Of a stretch of DNA of 64,000 bases, positions 19,643 through 28,907 are shown one piece after another. The notes below the pieces were generated by a model. It worked only from the letters and a program-made list of their open reading frames with translations. It searched no databases and was not told where the DNA came from. The DNA lies in the NCBI GenBank assembly GCA_900471815.1, contig UICE01000007.1, forward strand, positions 310,001 through 374,000, in the 5' to 3' direction. A program made the translations under genes and the position numbers. The DNA comes from Hyphomicrobiales bacterium (GTDB lineage: Bacteria; Pseudomonadota; Alphaproteobacteria; Rhizobiales; Rhizobiaceae). Numbering within the stretch: the stretch's first letter is position 1; the number at the start of each line of letters is the position of its first letter.

Positions 19643-20914
19643 ATGTTTTACCAGCTTTATGAACTCAACCATGCGGCGCTTCAGCCCTATCGCGCTCTGG
19701 CTGACGCTACCAAGTTGTTTTACGACAACCCGTTGAATCCATTGTCACAAACGGTTTTAGGGCGTTCGATTACTGCTGGCTGCGAGCTGTTTGAGCGCGC
19801 CACGAGAGCCTATGCAAAACCAAAGTTCAACCTTCCGACGACTGTCGTTGATGGCGTTGAAACGGAGATTCGCGAGAAAACGGTCTGGTCAAAGCCTTTC
19901 TGCAACGTGGTTCATTTCAAGCGCTCATTGTCGGCAAAACGGACTGCCGATCCCAAGATCTTGATCGTGGCTCCCATGTCCGGGCATTATGCGACTTTGC
20001 TGCGCGGCACAGTCGAGGCCTTGCTGCCGGATGCCGAGGTTTACATTACCGATTGGGTCGACGCGCGCACTGTTCCTTTGAGCGATGGTTCTTTCGATCT
20101 TGACGACTATATCGATTATGTCATCGAAATACTTCATGCATTGGGTGAGGATACTCACGTTGTCGCTGTCTGCCAGCCCTCTGTGCCTGTGCTTGCTGCC
20201 GTGGCAGTCATGGAAGCCAATGGCGATCGGTTTGCCCCGTCGAGCATGACGCTGATGGGCGGGCCAATTGATACCCGCAAGAATCCGACAGCGGTGAACA
20301 AACTTGCCGAAGAAAAGGGCATCGACTGGTTCCGCGAAAATGTAATCATGTCTGTTCCATGGCCGCATGCCGGTTTCATGCGCGATGTATATCCAGGGTT
20401 TTTACAGCTTTCCGGGTTCATGAGCATGAATCTCGACCGGCATATTACTGCCCACAAGGAATTTTTTGTGCATCTGGTCAAGGAAGATGGCGATTCCGCA
20501 GACAAGCACCGGGAGTTCTACGATGAATATCTTGCGGTTATGGATCTGACAGCCGAGTTTTATTTGCAGACTGTGGATACGGTTTTTGTGCGCCAGGCTT
20601 TACCAAAAGGGGAGATGACGCATCGCGGCCTGCCGGTTGACCCATCTGCGATTCGCAATGTGGCGCTTCTGACTGTTGAGGGAGAGAACGACGATATTTC
20701 GGGCGTGGGTCAGACAAAGGCCGCGCAAACGCTATGCGTCAATATCCCTGAAGACATGCGGCTACATTATCTACAGCCCAAGGTTGGCCACTACGGCGTT
20801 TTCAATGGGTCGAGATTCCGCGCTGAAATCGCGCCGCGGATCGTCAAATTCGTCAATGACCACGCACAGGCAAAACGTCAATCAAATGTAACACCCATCT
20901 CGCGACGCGCTTGA
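19643..20914 (+). CDS. phaZ: intracellular polyhydroxyalkanoate depolymerase
   Basis: This 423-residue enzyme matches the intracellular PHB depolymerase family that mobilises stored polyester granules. The nucleophile is a cysteine in place of the usual serine: Cys177 in VVAVCQPSVPVLAA. This is the known feature of the Ralstonia PhaZ1 type. The early stretch MFYQLYELNHAALQPYRALA is also typical. It has no signal peptide, as expected for a granule-bound cytosolic enzyme. The ATG at 19643 was chosen because homologues begin there; a farther upstream frame adds a Cys-rich unlikely leader. Confidence 0.92.
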   Translation: MFYQLYELNHAALQPYRALADATKLFYDNPLNPLSQTVLGRSITAGCELFERATRAYAKPKFNLPTTVVDGVETEIREKTVWSKPFCNVVHFKRSLSAKRTADPKILIVAPMSGHYATLLRGTVEALLPDAEVYITDWVDARTVPLSDGSFDLDDYIDYVIEILHALGEDTHVVAVCQPSVPVLAAVAVMEANGDRFAPSSMTLMGGPIDTRKNPTAVNKLAEEKGIDWFRENVIMSVPWPHAGFMRDVYPGFLQLSGFMSMNLDRHITAHKEFFVHLVKEDGDSADKHREFYDEYLAVMDLTAEFYLQTVDTVFVRQALPKGEMTHRGLPVDPSAIRNVALLTVEGENDDISGVGQTKAAQTLCVNIPEDMRLHYLQPKVGHYGVFNGSRFRAEIAPRIVKFVNDHAQAKRQSNVTPISRRA

Positions 20915-21018
20915 TACGAGCGGAAACGTCGGGCGGGTTAGAGATTAGTTTGCCGACTTACAAAGCGCCCGGGCGCTCTGGCAAAATTAGCCGCATCAAT
21001 CCAAATAGTCCATAAGAT

Positions 21019-21047
21019 AAGGGCCGCTTGATCAGCGGCCCTTTCTC
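21019..21047. terminator. bidirectional terminator between phaZ and the RTX gene
   Basis: A perfect ten-base-pair stem (AAGGGCCGCT at 21019-21028 with AGCGGCCCTT at 21034-21043) with a five-base loop lies between two convergent genes and has short T runs on both sides. Confidence 0.8.
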
Positions 21048-21054
21048 ATTTCCA

Positions 21055-22494
21055 TTACAGATTGAAGTCGTTTGCCGACCAGTCATGGTCCGTATTATTG
21101 ACCTCAATAATAAGGTCGGCAATTCCGTCGCCGTCACTATCAGCCTCGATATGCAGATATTGCGTATCGCTTGCCTGTTCCGGCACCACGATCCGCAATT
21201 CGCCTGCCGCACCGGAGAAGTCGCTTTCGCCAATGAAATGGTAAGGCTGGTTGCCAGCGGTATTTGTATCCGCATCGAGACGGCTCAGATCGATCTTGTC
21301 ACCGTCAGTTGCGCTGAAGTCGGTAATGTGGGCAGTCCGCCCGAACGTCTCGAAGATAAACGTGTCTGCTCCAGACCCACCGCTCAGCCAATTATTGCCG
21401 TCGCCACCATTAAGAATGTCGTTGCCTTCGCCGCCGTTTAAGCGGTCATCGCCCGCACTGCCATTCAGGACATCGTCGCCTGAGCCGCCACGAAGGAAGT
21501 CATCGCCTTCGCCGCCTAACAGCGTGTCATTGCCATCGCCGCCATCAATCCAATCCGTGCCGGCTCCACCATTGAGCTGATCATCGCCGCCATCGCCGCT
21601 GATCCTGTCATCGCCGGAGCCACCAAATACCTTGTCATCGCCATCGCCAGCATTGACCCAGTTTGCAGCACCGCTGGTGTGGATCTCGTCATCACCAGCC
21701 CCCGCATCAATCCAATTGGTTCCTTCGCCGCCGTCAATCGCGTCATTGCCGGTGCCGCCACTGATGCGGTCGTCGCCGTCGCCGCCATTCAGAACGTCAT
21801 CGCCAGCGCCGCCGATCAGTGTGTCGTCGCCAGCATCGCCGCGAATATGATCATCGCCGAGACCGCCATTGAGATAGTCATTTCCCGTACCGCCGTCGAG
21901 CCAGTCATTACCGGCACCGCCGAGCAATTGGTCGTCGCCTTCGTCGCCACTAAGCCGGTCATCGCCATTGCCGCCGTCGAGAACATCATTGCCAGCGCCA
22001 CCATAGGCGTAGTCTTCGCCTTCGCCGCCGAGCAGCTTGTCGTCGCCTGTTCCGCCGTCCAGCCAGTCATTGCCGGCACCGCCGACCAATGTGTCATTGC
22101 CGGCGCCGCCGCCAAGGCCGTCATCCCCGTCGAGGCCAGCCAGAACATTGTCTCCGGCATCGCCGGAAATGACATCGTTGAAACCGGAACCCACAACGTT
22201 TTCGAAACCGACGGCAAGCCGGTCACCTTCCGCATCGCCATGCCAACCGCCGAGCGTGCCCGAACCGTCAAGTCCGCCCAGACGTACCATGACTCCTTCT
22301 TTCGAACCGGCATAACCCAGCGTGTCGATACCCTCATTGCCGAACAGCAAATCGGTTCCGCTCCCACCTTCGATATATTCGTTGCCGCTGCCACCGAAAA
22401 TTGTGTCGTCACCATTATTGCCGATAATGACCTCGTCGAGACCATTTTCCGGATGAATATTCAAAAGGTCGAGCAGGGATTGATTGAGCGCCAT
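21055..22494 (-). CDS. RTX calcium-binding repeat protein, putative type I secretion substrate
   Basis: This 479-residue protein is built almost wholly of nonapeptide repeats of the GGxGxDxLx type ([20 protein letters not shown] and many variants) from about residue 25 to 375. They form Ca2+-loaded parallel beta rolls outside the cell. The last 100 residues ([16 protein letters not shown] onward) match the serralysin-type C-terminal region that carries the type I secretion signal. There is no N-terminal signal peptide and no enzymatic domain. No ABC/HlyD/TolC secretion genes are nearby. The acidic, repetitive coding creates long mirror frames on the other strand. The upstream region is strongly AT-rich. 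Confidence 0.9.
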   Translation of the reverse strand: MALNQSLLDLLNIHPENGLDEVIIGNNGDDTIFGGSGNEYIEGGSGTDLLFGNEGIDTLGYAGSKEGVMVRLGGLDGSGTLGGWHGDAEGDRLAVGFENVVGSGFNDVISGDAGDNVLAGLDGDDGLGGGAGNDTLVGGAGNDWLDGGTGDDKLLGGEGEDYAYGGAGNDVLDGGNGDDRLSGDEGDDQLLGGAGNDWLDGGTGNDYLNGGLGDDHIRGDAGDDTLIGGAGDDVLNGGDGDDRISGGTGNDAIDGGEGTNWIDAGAGDDEIHTSGAANWVNAGDGDDKVFGGSGDDRISGDGGDDQLNGGAGTDWIDGGDGNDTLLGGEGDDFLRGGSGDDVLNGSAGDDRLNGGEGNDILNGGDGNNWLSGGSGADTFIFETFGRTAHITDFSATDGDKIDLSRLDADTNTAGNQPYHFIGESDFSGAAGELRIVVPEQASDTQYLHIEADSDGDGIADLIIEVNNTDHDWSANDFNL

Positions 22495-23012
22495 GGCAGT
22501 CCTCGATTGGAGAGTTTAACTCAGATAAGCTTGGATATATTTTGAATATGAACTACAAATTTAGTTCTATTCCAACCCAAATTTTTATGACAAAGTATGT
22601 TTGAAATATAGCTTCAATATATTTCAAAAGTTGAATTAAAATATATTTGGAATTTCGCTTATCTTTCAACGAACGCAGGTTTGAGTAACGAAGGGTACGC
22701 CGCCCTATGCCGCCAATTGCCTCCGAAAAAAAGTTTGGCCATGGCCGCCGAAATTCATGGGGGCTCTGTGAATTTTGCTTCCTGGAAAATTGAAAAGAAA
22801 GCTTTGTCTCCTGCGTGATTTGACCATATCGGTTGGAAACTTCGCAATGTTTGCCGATTTTTCCCCAAAACCTGGCAAATTTTGCCGAATATTCTCTATC
22901 GCAGCGTGTGTTTTAGTTGTGATCGGTTGATAATTCACCGTGAGCTCAGCCTTTTAACCCGGAATGTTTCCGCTGTTTCATCTTGACACATTGCAAGCCA
23001 GCGCGACGCGAC
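22495..23012. other. AT-rich non-coding region upstream of the RTX gene
   Basis: The stretch is far richer in A+T than its surroundings between about 22520 and 22665. It carries three copies of ATATATTT at 22535, 22617 and 22641. No gene is supported: a 77-codon minus-strand frame at 22705-22938 lacks a ribosome site and any recognisable domain. The AT-rich part is a plausible target for a MucR/H-NS-like silencer acting on the RTX promoter, while the right end belongs to the promoter of the altronate dehydratase gene. Confidence 0.5.
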
Positions 23013-23022
23013 TAATATATTA
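23013..23022. promoter_or_regulatory. hexuronate operator site A (TAATATATTA)
   Basis: This perfect ten-base palindrome starts 31 bases before the altronate dehydratase start codon and overlaps a possible -10 element (TTGCAA at 22991, 16-base gap, TAATAT at 23013). The same element occurs before the other units of the island. It fits a repressor site of the GntR protein encoded at 35332. Confidence 0.65.
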
Positions 23023-23043
23023 ATTGACCAATTGGAGAGTTAC

Positions 23044-24570
23044 ATGGACACCCTCACCGCACCGCGGCATTTGCGCCTGCATGCCAGCGACAATGTCGTC
23101 GTTGCTGTCGACACGTTTCAGGTCGGGCAACGCATTGAAAATGTTACCGTAACGGATCGCGTGCCGCGCGGCCACAAACTCGCTTCGCGGTTGATTGCCA
23201 AGGGTGAGCCGGTTCGCAAATTTGGCCAGATCATTGGTTCTGCTTCCAAGCAGATCGAGCCAGGCCAATGGGTGCATGAACATAATCTCGACTACAGCGA
23301 TTTCGCGCGCGAACCTGATGCGGCTCACGCGACCTCCGTGCATGGCGTACTGCCAATTAGCCAACGTGCTGTTTTTGAAGGGTTTCGCCGCGCCAATGGG
23401 CGTGCCGGAACGCGCAATTATATCGGCGTTTTGACCTCCGTGAACTGCTCCGCTTCGGTTGCCCGGTTCATCGCTGAGGCAGTGCAAAAGTCCGGTATTC
23501 TTGACGAATATCCGATGGTTGACGGCATAATTCCGCTGGTTCATGGCGGTGGATGCGCGCTTGATGTGAAGGGTGAGGGTTACGAGGTTTTGAAGCGTAC
23601 CCAGTGGGGCTATGCAACCAATCCCAATATCGCCGCAGTGCTCATGGTCGGCCTTGGATGCGAGGGATTCCAGATCGGACGCTGGAAAGAAGCCTATAAT
23701 ATTGTCGAAAGCGACACATTCCGCAGCCTGACAATTCAGGAGGTAGGCGGCACGCGTAAGACCATGGAAGCGGGTGTCGCTGCCGTGCGTGACATGCTGC
23801 CGACAGCGGCAAATGTGAAGCGCGAAACCATTCCCGCATCGGAACTCATGCTCGCCTTGCAATGCGGCGGCTCGGACGGTTATTCCGGCATTACCGCCAA
23901 TCCGGCGTTGGGCGCGGCCGTTGATCTTCTGGTGCAGCAGGGTGGCACCGCCATTCTTTCCGAAACGCCGGAGATTTATGGTGCAGAACACCTGTTGATT
24001 GAGCGCGCTTCAAACCCTGAAGCGATCGAACGCCTGCAATCGGTCATCGCTTGGTGGGAAGATTACACGGCGCGTAACCGCATGGAAATGAACAATAATC
24101 CTTCACCCGGCAATAAGGCGGGCGGATTGACCACCATCCTTGAGAAGTCGCTTGGCGCGGTGGCAAAGTCTGGCACAACGTCGCTCGAAGCGGTCTATGG
24201 CTATGCGGAACCAGTTACGGCGCGCGGTCTGGTTTTCATGGATACTCCCGGCTACGATCCAGTTTCCGCGACGGGCCAGGTGGCAGGCGGTGCCAATATT
24301 CTTGCCTTCACCACGGGCCGTGGTTCTGCCTATGGCTGCAAGCCGACGCCTTCCATCAAGCTCGCCACCAATACCCCGATGTATACGCAGATGATCGAGG
24401 ATATGGATATCAATTGCGGTGACGTCCTCGACGGTGTCTCCATCGAAGACAAGGGACGCGAAATATTCGAGCATATCCTGAAGATCGCCTCAGGTGAGCG
24501 CAGCAAATCCGAGGCCCTGGGCTATGGCGATGCGGAATTCGTGCCATGGCAAATCGGGGCCACAATGTAA
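23044..24570 (+). CDS. uxaA: altronate dehydratase-type enzyme (UxaA/GarD family)
   Basis: This 508-residue protein has the two-part UxaA layout: an N-terminal SAF domain (about 8-95, with VVVAVDTFQVGQRI) and a C-terminal catalytic domain (about 110-500) with GRAGTRNYIGVLTSVNC, the LGCEGFQ stretch, LQCGGSDGYSG and TPSIKLATNTPMY. UxaA dehydrates D-altronate to 2-keto-3-deoxygluconate in galacturonate breakdown; the iron/manganese ligands lie among these conserved Cys and His residues. The ATG at 23044 has TGGAGAG in front. It is a single-gene unit closed by a terminator at 24600. Related galactarate dehydratases share the fold, so the exact sugar acid is inferred from context. Confidence 0.85.
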   Translation: MDTLTAPRHLRLHASDNVVVAVDTFQVGQRIENVTVTDRVPRGHKLASRLIAKGEPVRKFGQIIGSASKQIEPGQWVHEHNLDYSDFAREPDAAHATSVHGVLPISQRAVFEGFRRANGRAGTRNYIGVLTSVNCSASVARFIAEAVQKSGILDEYPMVDGIIPLVHGGGCALDVKGEGYEVLKRTQWGYATNPNIAAVLMVGLGCEGFQIGRWKEAYNIVESDTFRSLTIQEVGGTRKTMEAGVAAVRDMLPTAANVKRETIPASELMLALQCGGSDGYSGITANPALGAAVDLLVQQGGTAILSETPEIYGAEHLLIERASNPEAIERLQSVIAWWEDYTARNRMEMNNNPSPGNKAGGLTTILEKSLGAVAKSGTTSLEAVYGYAEPVTARGLVFMDTPGYDPVSATGQVAGGANILAFTTGRGSAYGCKPTPSIKLATNTPMYTQMIEDMDINCGDVLDGVSIEDKGREIFEHILKIASGERSKSEALGYGDAEFVPWQIGATM

Positions 24571-24599
24571 GGTCTCTCCAAAGAAATGAGTTAAATCAA

Positions 24600-24621
24600 G
24601 GGAGCCGGGGCTCCCTTTTTT
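24600..24621 (+). terminator. rho-independent terminator after the altronate dehydratase gene
   Basis: GGGAGCC (24600-24606) pairs with GGCTCCC (24609-24615), followed by six T residues. It isolates the dehydratase gene from the next operon. Confidence 0.85.
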
Positions 24622-24673
24622 ATGGAATTCCCGACTTAGGCGAATATTGAGGCCGGGTTGCTTTTCCTCCGAT

Positions 24674-24683
24674 TAATATACTA
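24674..24683. promoter_or_regulatory. hexuronate operator site B (TAATATACTA)
   Basis: This copy differs from the other three by one base. It lies 60 bases before the first binding-protein gene, flanked by AT-rich sequence. It marks this operon as part of the same predicted regulon. Confidence 0.6.
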
Positions 24684-24743
24684 ATATGATTATTCTTGTT
24701 TTGGGAGAAATAAGAATAATCGGTCATTTCTGGGAGGAAAATA

Positions 24744-25937
24744 ATGATCCGAATTAATCGCAGACAAGCAATCGGGGGATTGGCTGGCATTGCCGGAATA
24801 ACTGCATTGCCGCGCTTTTCTTTGGCGCAATCACTACCTCTGCCATCGTCACCTGTCGCGCTGAACATCATCGATGTAGCTGGAAATCTGCAGCTGACAC
24901 AGGCGGCAATCGAGAAGTTTGCCAAGGAAAATCCAGCACTTATATCGAAAGTGATTTTCTCGCGCGCCCCCTCACCGGAGCTTCCGGCCAAGCTCAAGGC
25001 GCAGCAGACTGCCAACCGGGTCGATATTGATCTGGTGCTGACAGGCCCCGGCGCTATGTCAGATGGCATTACACAAGGTCTTTGGATCGATGTCTGGACG
25101 AAATACCCGGACCTCTTGCCGAAAGCAGATGAAATCTATCATGAGAAGGCACTCATGATGCAGAAGAATTTCGGCCAAAATGAAGGCGTGGCTGTCGTCT
25201 ACTCACCCTCCGGACCATTGTTTGAATATGCGCCGGATCGCGTCAAAACAGTGCCGAAGAATGCGGAGGAATTGCTCGCTTGGGTCAAGGCGAATCCTGG
25301 CCGTTTTTGTTACGCGCGCCCGGTTAATTCGGGACCTGGATGGACCTTCTTGATGGCCATGCCCTATATTCTCGGCGATAAAAACCCCAGCGATCCCATC
25401 AATGGCTGGGAAAAGACATGGGCATATTTGAAAGAACTCGATCAGGGCATCGATTATTACCCGCCCGGCACCACCGCGACCATGAAGGAGTTTGCTGAAG
25501 GCACGCGTGATATGATCGTGTCCACCTTCGGTTGGGACATTAATCCGCGCGTCCTTGGCGTGGTACCCAAGGAAGCAGAAACCTTTGCGCTTGATGGCAC
25601 CCATTGGGTTCCGGACACCCAGTTCATGTGTATTCCGCGCGGGGTTGGTGATGACAAGGTTGCCGTGCTGCTCAAGCTCATGTCCTACATGCTCGAACCG
25701 GCGCAGCAGGCCTATACCTATGACAAGGGCTATTTCTATCCCGGTCCGGCAGTAAAGGACGTTCCGCTCAATATGGCGCCGCAGGAAAGCCAGGATGTCA
25801 TCGCCGAGTTTGGGCGCCCAATCTATGAAGATTTGATCGCGAAATATCCGGTGGAGGCTCCCTTGAAGCCGCAATTGCTTGTTGCAGCTTTTGAAAAATG
25901 GGACCGTGAAGTCGGTGCCAATAAGATGAACAAGTAG
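24744..25937 (+). CDS. ABC transporter solute-binding protein (paralogue 1 of hexuronate island)
   Basis: This 397-residue extracellular solute-binding protein has a twin-arginine-like leader (NRRQAIGGLAGIAG, cleavage probable after SLAQ near residue 29), so it may be exported folded by Tat. It is closely similar along its length to the binding protein at 30948-32129: both share LPSSPxxLNIxDVAGNLxLTQ, ELPxKxKAQQ, VLGVVPKEA and GYFYPGPAVKDVP. It has no permease genes of its own. It starts an operon with two Gfo/Idh/MocA dehydrogenases, and the predicted GntR operator lies upstream. It probably feeds the importer encoded at 28060-30886. The ligand, perhaps a uronate or uronate oligomer, is inferred only from context. 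Confidence 0.85.
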   Translation: MIRINRRQAIGGLAGIAGITALPRFSLAQSLPLPSSPVALNIIDVAGNLQLTQAAIEKFAKENPALISKVIFSRAPSPELPAKLKAQQTANRVDIDLVLTGPGAMSDGITQGLWIDVWTKYPDLLPKADEIYHEKALMMQKNFGQNEGVAVVYSPSGPLFEYAPDRVKTVPKNAEELLAWVKANPGRFCYARPVNSGPGWTFLMAMPYILGDKNPSDPINGWEKTWAYLKELDQGIDYYPPGTTATMKEFAEGTRDMIVSTFGWDINPRVLGVVPKEAETFALDGTHWVPDTQFMCIPRGVGDDKVAVLLKLMSYMLEPAQQAYTYDKGYFYPGPAVKDVPLNMAPQESQDVIAEFGRPIYEDLIAKYPVEAPLKPQLLVAAFEKWDREVGANKMNK

Positions 25938-25949
25938 CAGGTAAAAGTC

Positions 25950-26990
25950 ATGCGGTTTGCCGTCATTGGCATTGATCATCGTCATATCTACCATATGATC
26001 AATGGTCTGATTGAAGCCGGCGCTGAGTGCGCCGGTTTCGTTTCGCAAACATCAGACGGGAAAATTCTTGAAGGCATTGCCGAGCGTTTTCCCGACCTCA
26101 AATCCGTACCCGATGGCCGGGTTTTTATCGATGATCCATCGATTGATATAATCGTTACAGCGGCAGTGCCAAGTGAGCGCGCAGCAATTGCCATTGCAGC
26201 CATGAAGGCTGGCAAGGACGTAATGGCGGACAAGCCGGGTATCACCGATTACGCACAGCTTGCAGAGATCGAAAAGGTCGTAGCGGAAACGGGACGCATA
26301 TTCTCCATCTGCTTTTCGGAGCGTTTCGTTGTTCCAGCAACCGGAGTGGCGCAGAAGCTGATTGATGAGGGTTCCATCGGGCGTGTAATCCAGACTATCG
26401 GTCTTGGACCCCATAGGCTGAACCGCCCCATTCGGCCTGACTGGTTCTTTGATCCTGCATTTTACGGCGGCATTCTGGTCGATATTGCTTCGCACCAGAT
26501 CGATCAGTTTCTGACCTATACAGGGTCTGACACTGCGGAGATCATATCCAGCGCAATTGGCCATTTTGGTGCCGACGATATTCCGGCGTTTCAGGATTTT
26601 GGCGAAGTGTTACTGCGCAGCGATCAGGCAACCGGCTATGTTCGCGTGGATTGGTTCACCGCCGATGGGCTTTCCACCTGGGGCGACGGCAGGCTGATCA
26701 TTCTTGGCACGGAAGGCACGATCGAGCTGCGCAAATATGTCGATATTGCCGGTCGCGACGGGACGGACCACGTGTTCCTCGTGAACAGCAAGGGCACAAA
26801 ACATATGGATGCCAGCCGGGAACCGATCACTTACTTCAGGACCTTTCTGACGGATGTGCGCGAGCGCAGTGAAACTACGATGAAGCAAAGCCATGTCTTT
26901 ACCGTGAGCAGACTGGCGCTTGACGCACAACAACGCGCGACCATCCTCGCGCACCGCCCCGCGTTTCGACCGCAGGAGAACAAGCAATGA
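25950..26990 (+). CDS. Gfo/Idh/MocA-family oxidoreductase (DKP variant)
   Basis: This 346-residue NAD(P)-binding dehydrogenase has an unusual Rossmann start, VIGIDHRHIYHM, in place of GxGxxG. The family signature reads MADKP in place of the common EKP, keeping the active-site lysine. A His-rich core (GGILVDIASHQIDQFL) follows. It lies 12 bases after the binding-protein gene and overlaps the next dehydrogenase by four bases (ATGA), so the three are translationally linked. Context suggests a role in modifying a sugar acid imported by the system; the reaction is unknown. Confidence 0.82.
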   Translation: MRFAVIGIDHRHIYHMINGLIEAGAECAGFVSQTSDGKILEGIAERFPDLKSVPDGRVFIDDPSIDIIVTAAVPSERAAIAIAAMKAGKDVMADKPGITDYAQLAEIEKVVAETGRIFSICFSERFVVPATGVAQKLIDEGSIGRVIQTIGLGPHRLNRPIRPDWFFDPAFYGGILVDIASHQIDQFLTYTGSDTAEIISSAIGHFGADDIPAFQDFGEVLLRSDQATGYVRVDWFTADGLSTWGDGRLIILGTEGTIELRKYVDIAGRDGTDHVFLVNSKGTKHMDASREPITYFRTFLTDVRERSETTMKQSHVFTVSRLALDAQQRATILAHRPAFRPQENKQ

Positions 26991-28003
26991 AAAAGCCCGG
27001 CCTTGCAGTCATCGGCCTTGGGCCCGCGGCGCTGCCCCATGCGAAAAGCCTTGTCGACCTTCAGGGCAAGGTGGATGTGATATGGGCGGTCAGCAGGACA
27101 AAGGAGCGGACGGAAGAGTTTTCGAAGAGTTTTCCTTTTCCGGTGACCAACGATGTTGATGCTGCCATCGCAGACCCTGCTGTGGACATTGTGCTGGTGT
27201 TGACACCGGCCAATGCCCACCTTGAAATCGCCGAGAAGAGTTTTGCCGCTGGCAAACATGTGCTTCTGGAAAAGCCGTTGGACATTACGTTGCAACGTGC
27301 GGAGCAAATTGTTTCACGCGGCCGTGCCAGCGGGCTGACATTCGGTGTTGTATTGCAGCACAGGTTCAGGCCCGCCAGCCTCAGGCTACGCCAAGCGCTG
27401 GAAGACAAGAGTCTGGGTGATGTGCAGGCAACGTCGCTACGCGTACCCTGGTGGCGTCCGCAGAGTTATTATGATGAAGGTGGAAGGGGAACCTTCGCTC
27501 GCGATGGGGGAGGCGTGCTGCTATCGCAGGCAATCCACGCATTGGATTTGTTCCGTTCGCTTCTTCCCATCAGCACTATTGTGGCCTCGCAGGTACGAAC
27601 GACCGCTCTGCATCGCATGGAATCGGAAGATCATGTGACAGCCTTAATGACCCTGGCCAATGGCGCGCCTGCATCTCTTTTGGCCACGACAGCCGCCTTT
27701 CCGGGTTTTCCGGAAACCCTGGAAATCACCGGATCGCTTGGTTCGGCTCATCTTGCGGGCGGCGCCTTGAAGCTTTCCTGGTTGGATGGACACGAGGAAA
27801 TCATCGAGGCGGAAGGCAAGTCCGGCAGTGGGGCGAATATCATGGATTTCCCCCATGATGCGCATCGGGCGCTCATTGCGGATTTTCTGGCCGCAGTCGC
27901 CGAAAAACGGGACCCAATAGTGACAGGGGAAGAAGCTCTGGCGACCCAAAAATTTATCGCGGATATCATCCGGGCGGATCCATCCAATTTCCAGCCAGTT
28001 TGA
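26987..28003 (+). CDS. Gfo/Idh/MocA-family oxidoreductase
   Basis: This 338-residue dehydrogenase has a Rossmann N-terminus (VIGLGPAALPHAKSL) and the canonical LLEKP signature. The C-terminal half contains GGGVLLSQAIHALDLF. It overlaps the upstream dehydrogenase by four bases and ends the operon before a strong bidirectional terminator. Two different family members side by side suggest a two-step oxidation-reduction, as in epimerisation through a keto intermediate, but this is inference. Confidence 0.85.
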   Translation: MKKPGLAVIGLGPAALPHAKSLVDLQGKVDVIWAVSRTKERTEEFSKSFPFPVTNDVDAAIADPAVDIVLVLTPANAHLEIAEKSFAAGKHVLLEKPLDITLQRAEQIVSRGRASGLTFGVVLQHRFRPASLRLRQALEDKSLGDVQATSLRVPWWRPQSYYDEGGRGTFARDGGGVLLSQAIHALDLFRSLLPISTIVASQVRTTALHRMESEDHVTALMTLANGAPASLLATTAAFPGFPETLEITGSLGSAHLAGGALKLSWLDGHEEIIEAEGKSGSGANIMDFPHDAHRALIADFLAAVAEKRDPIVTGEEALATQKFIADIIRADPSNFQPV

Positions 28004-28017
28004 GCAGCTTTGAAATG

Positions 28018-28048
28018 AAAACCCGCCGGAATGATTCCGGCGGGTTTT
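28018..28048. terminator. bidirectional terminator between dehydrogenase operon and ABC operon
   Basis: A perfect fourteen-base-pair stem (28018-28031 with 28035-28048) with a three-base loop ends in four T residues on each strand. It lies exactly between two convergent operons. Confidence 0.92.
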
Positions 28049-28059
28049 GCATGTGCAGA

Positions 28060-28905
28060 TCAGGCCGTTGTCTGTTGTGTCTTTGCCCGTGCCACGATCT
28101 GTGTCGGGTTGACGAAACGCAGTGCGATAAGCAACCAGACCAGCGTGGTGACCATATAGACAACCGCCATCGCGTCGATCGACTGCACAGCACGAACGCC
28201 AGATGCAAATACAGAGTAGTAAAGGGCGACCACAAGCGTCTGGCTGGTTGGTCCGGCGGTCAGAAAGGTCAGCTCGAACATAGCCACCGTGCGCACCAGT
28301 ACCAATAGCAGCGCTGCTAGTATGCCGGGCAGGAGCATTGGCAGCAGCACATATCGGAACAATTGGAATGTGCCGGCTCCAAACACCCGTGCGGCAGCTT
28401 CAACCTTCGGATCGATCTGCTCTATGAAGGGGATCATCACCAGAATAACGAAGGGCACTGTCGGCACCAGATTGGCAAGAACCACACCCCAGAAAGTGCC
28501 GCCTACGCCCGCTTGATAGAGCACCGTGGCCAGTGGAATACCAAAAGTAATCGGCGGCACGAGCAGGGGCAAAAGAAATAGGAGCATGATCAGTTTCTTG
28601 CCGGGAAAGTTGCGGCGCGCCAAAGCATAGGCAGCCGTAACGCCGAGCAGGCCCGAAAGCGCCACCACCGTGAAGACAATCTGGAATGTAACGATCAGCA
28701 CGTCGCTAAGCTGGAATTCCGACCATGCGGTGAAATACCATTTTGTCGTCCATCCGGCCGGTAGCCAAGTGCCAAGCCAACGCGTACCGAAAGACGATAT
28801 GATGACTGTTGCGATCATCGCCAGAAGATTGATGATGAAGAAGGCGACCACCACCCATACGGCAGTGATCCAGAGCTTTGCTCCAATGGTCGTATCGCGG
28901 ATCAT
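28060..28905 (-). CDS. ABC transporter permease (PotC-like)
   Basis: This 281-residue inner-membrane permease has six predicted helices and the cytosolic EAA-type loop (EAAARVFGAGTFQLFRYVLLP) that docks on the ATPase. It is the last gene of an operon running binding protein, ATPase, permease, permease. Together they form an importer of the putrescine/iron(III)-type architecture (PotBCD/AfuABC-like) also used for organic acids and phosphonates. Two residues separate it from the preceding permease gene. The ligand is presumed to be a uronic acid because of the island context. Confidence 0.88.
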   Translation of the reverse strand: MIRDTTIGAKLWITAVWVVVAFFIINLLAMIATVIISSFGTRWLGTWLPAGWTTKWYFTAWSEFQLSDVLIVTFQIVFTVVALSGLLGVTAAYALARRNFPGKKLIMLLFLLPLLVPPITFGIPLATVLYQAGVGGTFWGVVLANLVPTVPFVILVMIPFIEQIDPKVEAAARVFGAGTFQLFRYVLLPMLLPGILAALLLVLVRTVAMFELTFLTAGPTSQTLVVALYYSVFASGVRAVQSIDAMAVVYMVTTLVWLLIALRFVNPTQIVARAKTQQTTA

Positions 28906-28907
28906 CG

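Noticed and set aside
21400-22450. Tandem DNA repeats that could suggest a CRISPR or satellite array
   Set aside because: They are codon-level repeats of the RTX nonapeptides; units are diverged and have no unique spacers.
21679-22545. 288-codon plus-strand frame across the RTX gene, rich in Ala/Val/Ile
   Set aside because: The regular composition is the reverse reading of the Gly/Asp repeats, not a real protein.
22705-22938. 77-codon minus-strand frame in the AT-rich gap
   Set aside because: There is no ribosome site, no similarity that I recognise, and the composition is unlike the neighbouring genes.
23020-23991. 323-codon frame antisense to the altronate dehydratase gene
   Set aside because: It overlaps a clearly recognised enzyme and has no recognisable domain.
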